Assembly: GCA_964361185.1 (NCBI GenBank)
Contig: CAYHZS010000041.1
Span: 1 to 7,125 of the forward strand
Direction: 5' to 3'
DNA from: JBAZYZ01 sp964361185
Lineage (GTDB): Bacteria; Patescibacteriota; Minisyncoccia; Phycocordibacterales; VMEP01
Length of the DNA stretch: 7,125 nt
The position numbers and the translations under genes were made by a program. The notes below the pieces were generated by a model. That model made no database searches, was not told the origin of the DNA, and saw nothing but the letters and a program-made list of their open reading frames with translations. Positions 4,822 to 7,125 of the stretch are shown here, one piece after another. Position 1 is the first letter of the stretch. Each line of letters begins with the position of its first letter.

Positions 4822-4891
4822 TTAATACGAGTAATCACAAAATTGAGTACCCGCCTAAATTTTTGATGTTTACAAAATAATGACTATTTTA
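4822..4891 (-). promoter_or_regulatory. Candidate recR promoters
   Basis: Two -10 candidates exist on minus. TATTAA (4822-4827) would give a leader of about 11 nt. TGCTAAAAT (4886-4894) is an extended -10 of the same form as that of rmuC and would give a leader of about 75 nt. Neither has a good -35. The second lies inside the 108-bp inverted-repeat segment. Confidence 0.3.
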
Positions 4892-4956
4892 GCAGAAACT
4901 GACGACCTTTCGAAAGATTTTATTTTTTTGAAAAACTATCAAAAACTTTGGCGGGT
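4849..4956. repeat. 108-bp segment bounded by 19-bp inverted repeats
   Basis: The left end (4849-4867) and the reverse complement of the right end (4938-4956) share ACCCGCC, a short variable middle and TTTTTGAT, agreeing at 17 of 19 positions. The intervening 70 bp is AT-rich and holds a 10-bp palindrome CTTTCGAAAG (4907-4916). No target-site duplication is visible. It could be a small non-autonomous mobile element, a regulatory dyad, or a leader structure for recR. Confidence 0.55.
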
Positions 4957-4995
4957 TAAGAAAATTATAGTCGTTTAAAAACTCCTTAATTTTCA

Positions 4996-6363
4996 TTAAA
5001 AATCTCCCTTGCCTAATTCCTCAAAATCTCCCTTTTCCACCGAAAGGAAAGTAGCTTTCTTTTCGTCAAAATATAGCTCAATTTTCCCAGTCGGGCCGTT
5101 TCTGTGCTTTTCAATCATGATTTCGGCTATATTCGGCTTTTCCGAATTATCGTTGTACTTGTCTTCGCGGTGTATGAACATGACCACGTCCGCGTCCTGT
5201 TCTATGGAACCGGAATCGCGGAGGTCCGACAGGCGGGGTTTGCCCCCGCGGGCTTCCACCGCGCGGGATAGTTGTGAGAGAGCGATAACCGGCACTTCAA
5301 GTTCGCGCGCTAGACTTTTCAGTGAACGTGATATTTCTGTTACCTGATTGACCATGGAATCGTAATTTTTCGCCGTGGTCATAAGCTGGAGATAGTCCAC
5401 TACAATAAGCCCGAGACTGTGCTCGCTTTTAAGTCGTCTTGCTACAGACCTCATTTTTGCGATTGAATTGCTGGGTTGGTCGTCTATAAATATCGGCGCT
5501 TTAGAAAGTTTGTCCAGAGCATCTCTCAATTTTGAGAACTCCTCATCCATTGAGAGTTTTCCGGTGCGGAGTTTCCAGGCATCCACGCGTGACTCGGAAG
5601 CAAGCATTCTGTCCACCAATTGCTGTGAGCTCATTTCAAGAGAAAATATGCCGACAGGAATATTGTGTATTGTCGCAGCTTGGCGGGCAATGTCCAAAGC
5701 CAGAGCGGTCTTTCCCATGGAAGGGCGGGCGGCGAGAATAATGAGGTCGGATTTCTGGAAGCCAGCGAGCTTATTATCCAGCTCTTTGAATCCCGACGGC
5801 ACTCCGCGCAGGTCATTCCCTGATTTGTGCAGGCTGTCTATCCTTTCCCATGCCTCCGTGAGAGTATCTTTCAAATGGACGAATTTTTGAGTTTTCTGAA
5901 AATTAGTAACGCCAAATATTTTTTTCTCCGCTTCGTCGAGCATTGTTTCGAGCTCATTTCCTTCATTAAATCCGAGTTCGGAAATGTGGTCGGCCGCTTC
6001 AATCAGCTTCCTCATTATGCTTTTCTTGTGAACTATGCCGGCATAGTAGGCGATGTTTGACGAAGAGGGGACGGAATTTGCAAGCTCGGAAAGATATGAA
6101 TTTCCCCCGATTTGTTCCAGCTGTTTGCGTTCTTTCAACTTTGAAGAAACCGACAAAAGGTCTATAGGTTCGTTTTTATTTAAAAGAGCCAGCATCACCT
6201 GATAAATAGCGCGGTGCTTTTCAGTGTAGAAATCGCCTGGGTCTATAGTATCAACGACGTCATACATGGCCTCGGGGCGGAGCATTATGGAGCCCAAAAA
6301 CGCCTTTTCAGAGTCTATGTTTTGGGGAGGGATACGGAGATTCGCTGTTTTAAATTCTGCCAT
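4996..6363 (-). CDS. dnaB: Replicative DNA helicase DnaB
   Basis: A full-length (455 aa) DnaB, the hexameric helicase that unwinds the fork. The N-terminal domain starts at RIPPQNIDSEKAFLGSIML (residues 10-28). The RecA-like motor carries Walker A ARPSMGKT (212-219), FSLEM (240-244), Walker B LIVVDYLQL (319-327), SQLSR (363-367), LRDSGSIEQDADVV (381-394) and KHRNGPTG (419-426), which holds the arginine-finger region. The domains are contiguous, so there is no intein. The start ATG has no SD and sits 9 nt after an extended -10. The stop TAA overlaps an ATG (TAATG) of a 35-codon ORF that I do not accept as a gene. Its immediate upstream neighbour is divergent, and recR lies downstream on the same strand. 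Confidence 0.97.
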   Translation of the reverse strand: MAEFKTANLRIPPQNIDSEKAFLGSIMLRPEAMYDVVDTIDPGDFYTEKHRAIYQVMLALLNKNEPIDLLSVSSKLKERKQLEQIGGNSYLSELANSVPSSSNIAYYAGIVHKKSIMRKLIEAADHISELGFNEGNELETMLDEAEKKIFGVTNFQKTQKFVHLKDTLTEAWERIDSLHKSGNDLRGVPSGFKELDNKLAGFQKSDLIILAARPSMGKTALALDIARQAATIHNIPVGIFSLEMSSQQLVDRMLASESRVDAWKLRTGKLSMDEEFSKLRDALDKLSKAPIFIDDQPSNSIAKMRSVARRLKSEHSLGLIVVDYLQLMTTAKNYDSMVNQVTEISRSLKSLARELEVPVIALSQLSRAVEARGGKPRLSDLRDSGSIEQDADVVMFIHREDKYNDNSEKPNIAEIMIEKHRNGPTGKIELYFDEKKATFLSVEKGDFEELGKGDF

Positions 6364-6372
6364 GGTGGTGTC

Positions 6373-6401
6373 ATTCTACCATAACGGAAAAGCCCCCAGA
6401 A
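6373..6401 (-). promoter_or_regulatory. dnaB promoter, extended -10, leaderless
   Basis: On minus TGGTAGAAT is an extended -10 (hexamer TAGAAT at 6373-6378), with a weak TTCTGG (6396-6401) 17 nt upstream. The ATG follows 9 nt after the hexamer, so transcription should start within about 3 nt of it. An 18-bp dyad, CAGAAA-n6-TTTCTG (6397-6414), overlaps the -35 and could be an operator. Confidence 0.5.
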
Positions 6402-6472
6402 ACACCTATTTCTGACTTATCTGGGACTAAATATGTGGGGAAGGTGTGCATTTCTTACCTGCGTGTTTTAGT

Positions 6473-6501
6473 TTGACAGTAAAGATTAAAGATTGTATAG
6501 T
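6473..6501 (+). promoter_or_regulatory. Consensus promoter for hypothetical gene 6569-7042
   Basis: Perfect TTGACA (6473-6478), a 17-nt spacer and TATAGT (6496-6501). Transcription would start near 6508, giving a leader of about 60 nt. The leader contains a GGCGC/GCGCC hairpin (6537-6549) just before the A7-GGGG Shine-Dalgarno region. Confidence 0.7.
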
Positions 6502-6568
6502 CTAAAAGTCTGTTTCATGGTGAGGCAGATTTGGAAGGCGCGGAGCGCCGAAAAAAAGGGGTTCTTCA

Positions 6569-7042
6569 ATGAAAGATAATGAAAAGAGTGAAAGCGAACG
6601 GTGGTCACCCAGATTAAGTATTGATCTGGCCGTAAGGGAAGAAATTATCCCTGAAGAAAAATTAACCGCGGTCATGGCAGGATGCATTAGGGGAATCAGG
6701 AAACTAGGGCATCTTGGAAAAACCATAAGTACCGTCAGGGTCACGTTTGGTCGTCCACACGGATTGACCGAACATATTCCTGAATTCACGTTTTACTTCA
6801 AGGATCCGCTCAACAAGGAGTGTTCGCATAGTTTTAATATGCGATCCGCCGATTTGGGTAAGATCTTTCCATCAGCCGAAGAGATAGAAGGCGAGCTTTC
6901 TAGGCCGTCTAAGGAATGGGATAGTTTGGCGGGCCTCATAATTGCCCATCTTAGACGATGTGAAACCAGAATGGGACAGGCAAGTTCAGAATTGGCCGCA
7001 CATTTAGGGTCAAACGGCCTCAACTATTTCGAAACTCACTGA
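6569..7042 (+). CDS. Hypothetical protein, 157 aa
   Basis: I do not recognise this protein. It is soluble-looking and mixed in charge, with no signal peptide or membrane helix. A likely helix IPEEKLTAVMAGCIRGIRKL (27-46) precedes probable strands TISTVRVTFGRP (52-63) and PEFTFYFKDP (71-80), and a C-terminal helical half follows (about 103-148). The single cysteines at 39, 85 and 131 form no metal motif. AAGGGG lies 7 nt before the ATG, supporting the start. The gene is a complete unit: consensus promoter (6473-6501), leader hairpin, and terminator 17 nt after the stop. A 20-codon ORF (6517-6579) in the leader overlaps its start. Confidence 0.75.
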   Translation: MKDNEKSESERWSPRLSIDLAVREEIIPEEKLTAVMAGCIRGIRKLGHLGKTISTVRVTFGRPHGLTEHIPEFTFYFKDPLNKECSHSFNMRSADLGKIFPSAEEIEGELSRPSKEWDSLAGLIIAHLRRCETRMGQASSELAAHLGSNGLNYFETH

Positions 7043-7058
7043 CCATTGGATTTACGGG

Positions 7059-7084
7059 AGCCTCGCTGCGGCGGGGCTTTTTAT
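7059..7084 (+). terminator. Rho-independent terminator after hypothetical gene
   Basis: AGCCTCGC (7059-7066) pairs with GCGGGGCT (7071-7078) around a TGCG tetraloop, with one G-U pair, and leads into TTTTT. Beyond it (7085-7125) I see only a small CACGG/CCGTG hairpin (7102-7106 with 7112-7116) and no gene start. Confidence 0.85.
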
Positions 7085-7125
7085 ATGAGCAGGAAACCCC
7101 GCACGGAATCGCCGTGTCAGCCGTG

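Noticed and set aside
4889..4996. 35-codon minus-strand ORF (starts MKIKEFLNDYNF) overlapping the dnaB stop as TAATG
   Set aside because: The overlap suggests translational coupling, but the ORF is low-complexity, AT-driven, unlike any family I know, and ends within the inverted-repeat segment. No other support.

Overview
The window looks like a piece of a small, compact bacterial genome, most likely from the Patescibacteria/CPR radiation (Parcubacteria-like). This is an inference. It rests on short intergenic gaps, mostly one-gene transcription units, a ribosomal protein L21 with a lysine-rich N-terminal extension and no rpmA beside it, a divergent RecR, a Cas4/RecB-like nuclease encoded next to a YqeY-type protein, and several unrecognised small proteins. 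TGA is used as a stop (yqeY and both hypothetical genes), so the code is standard. No rRNA, tRNA, CRISPR array or transposase gene was found.

Layout. Positions 1-467 hold a GC-rich, minus-strand unit that looks complete: a near-consensus promoter, a leader with an 11-codon upstream ORF, a 32-residue ORF with a strong Shine-Dalgarno, a structured 3' segment and a 14-bp perfect hairpin. Next come yqeY (minus) and a divergent PD-(D/E)XK nuclease (plus). A hypothetical gene (1846-2181) follows with its own TTGACA promoter and terminator, then rmuC (plus). Positions 3334-3766 are free of recognised genes. They hold two copies of a 33-bp repeat, a predicted minus-strand small RNA of about 120 nt with strong promoter and terminator, and a possible 5' gene remnant on plus. 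rplU (plus) and recR (minus) converge on a shared bidirectional terminator. Upstream of recR lies a 108-bp segment bounded by 19-bp inverted repeats, then dnaB (minus). Diverging from dnaB is a second SD-led hypothetical gene (6569-7042) with consensus promoter and terminator.

How the genes relate. The recognisable genes serve replication and repair (dnaB, recR, rmuC, a RecB/Cas4-like nuclease) and translation (rplU, yqeY).

The most striking pattern concerns expression signals. None of the six recognised genes has a visible Shine-Dalgarno. Five of them carry a -10-like hexamer only 7-11 nt before the ATG, which predicts leaderless or nearly leaderless mRNAs. The three unrecognised ORFs and the small-RNA candidate instead use near-consensus TTGACA promoters, dedicated terminators and, for the ORFs, Shine-Dalgarno sites. 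Two of these units begin within 2-5 bp of the stop codon of the preceding gene. They read as self-contained cassettes set into an otherwise leaderless, SD-poor genome. All promoter, RNA and terminator calls come from reading the sequence and have no expression support.
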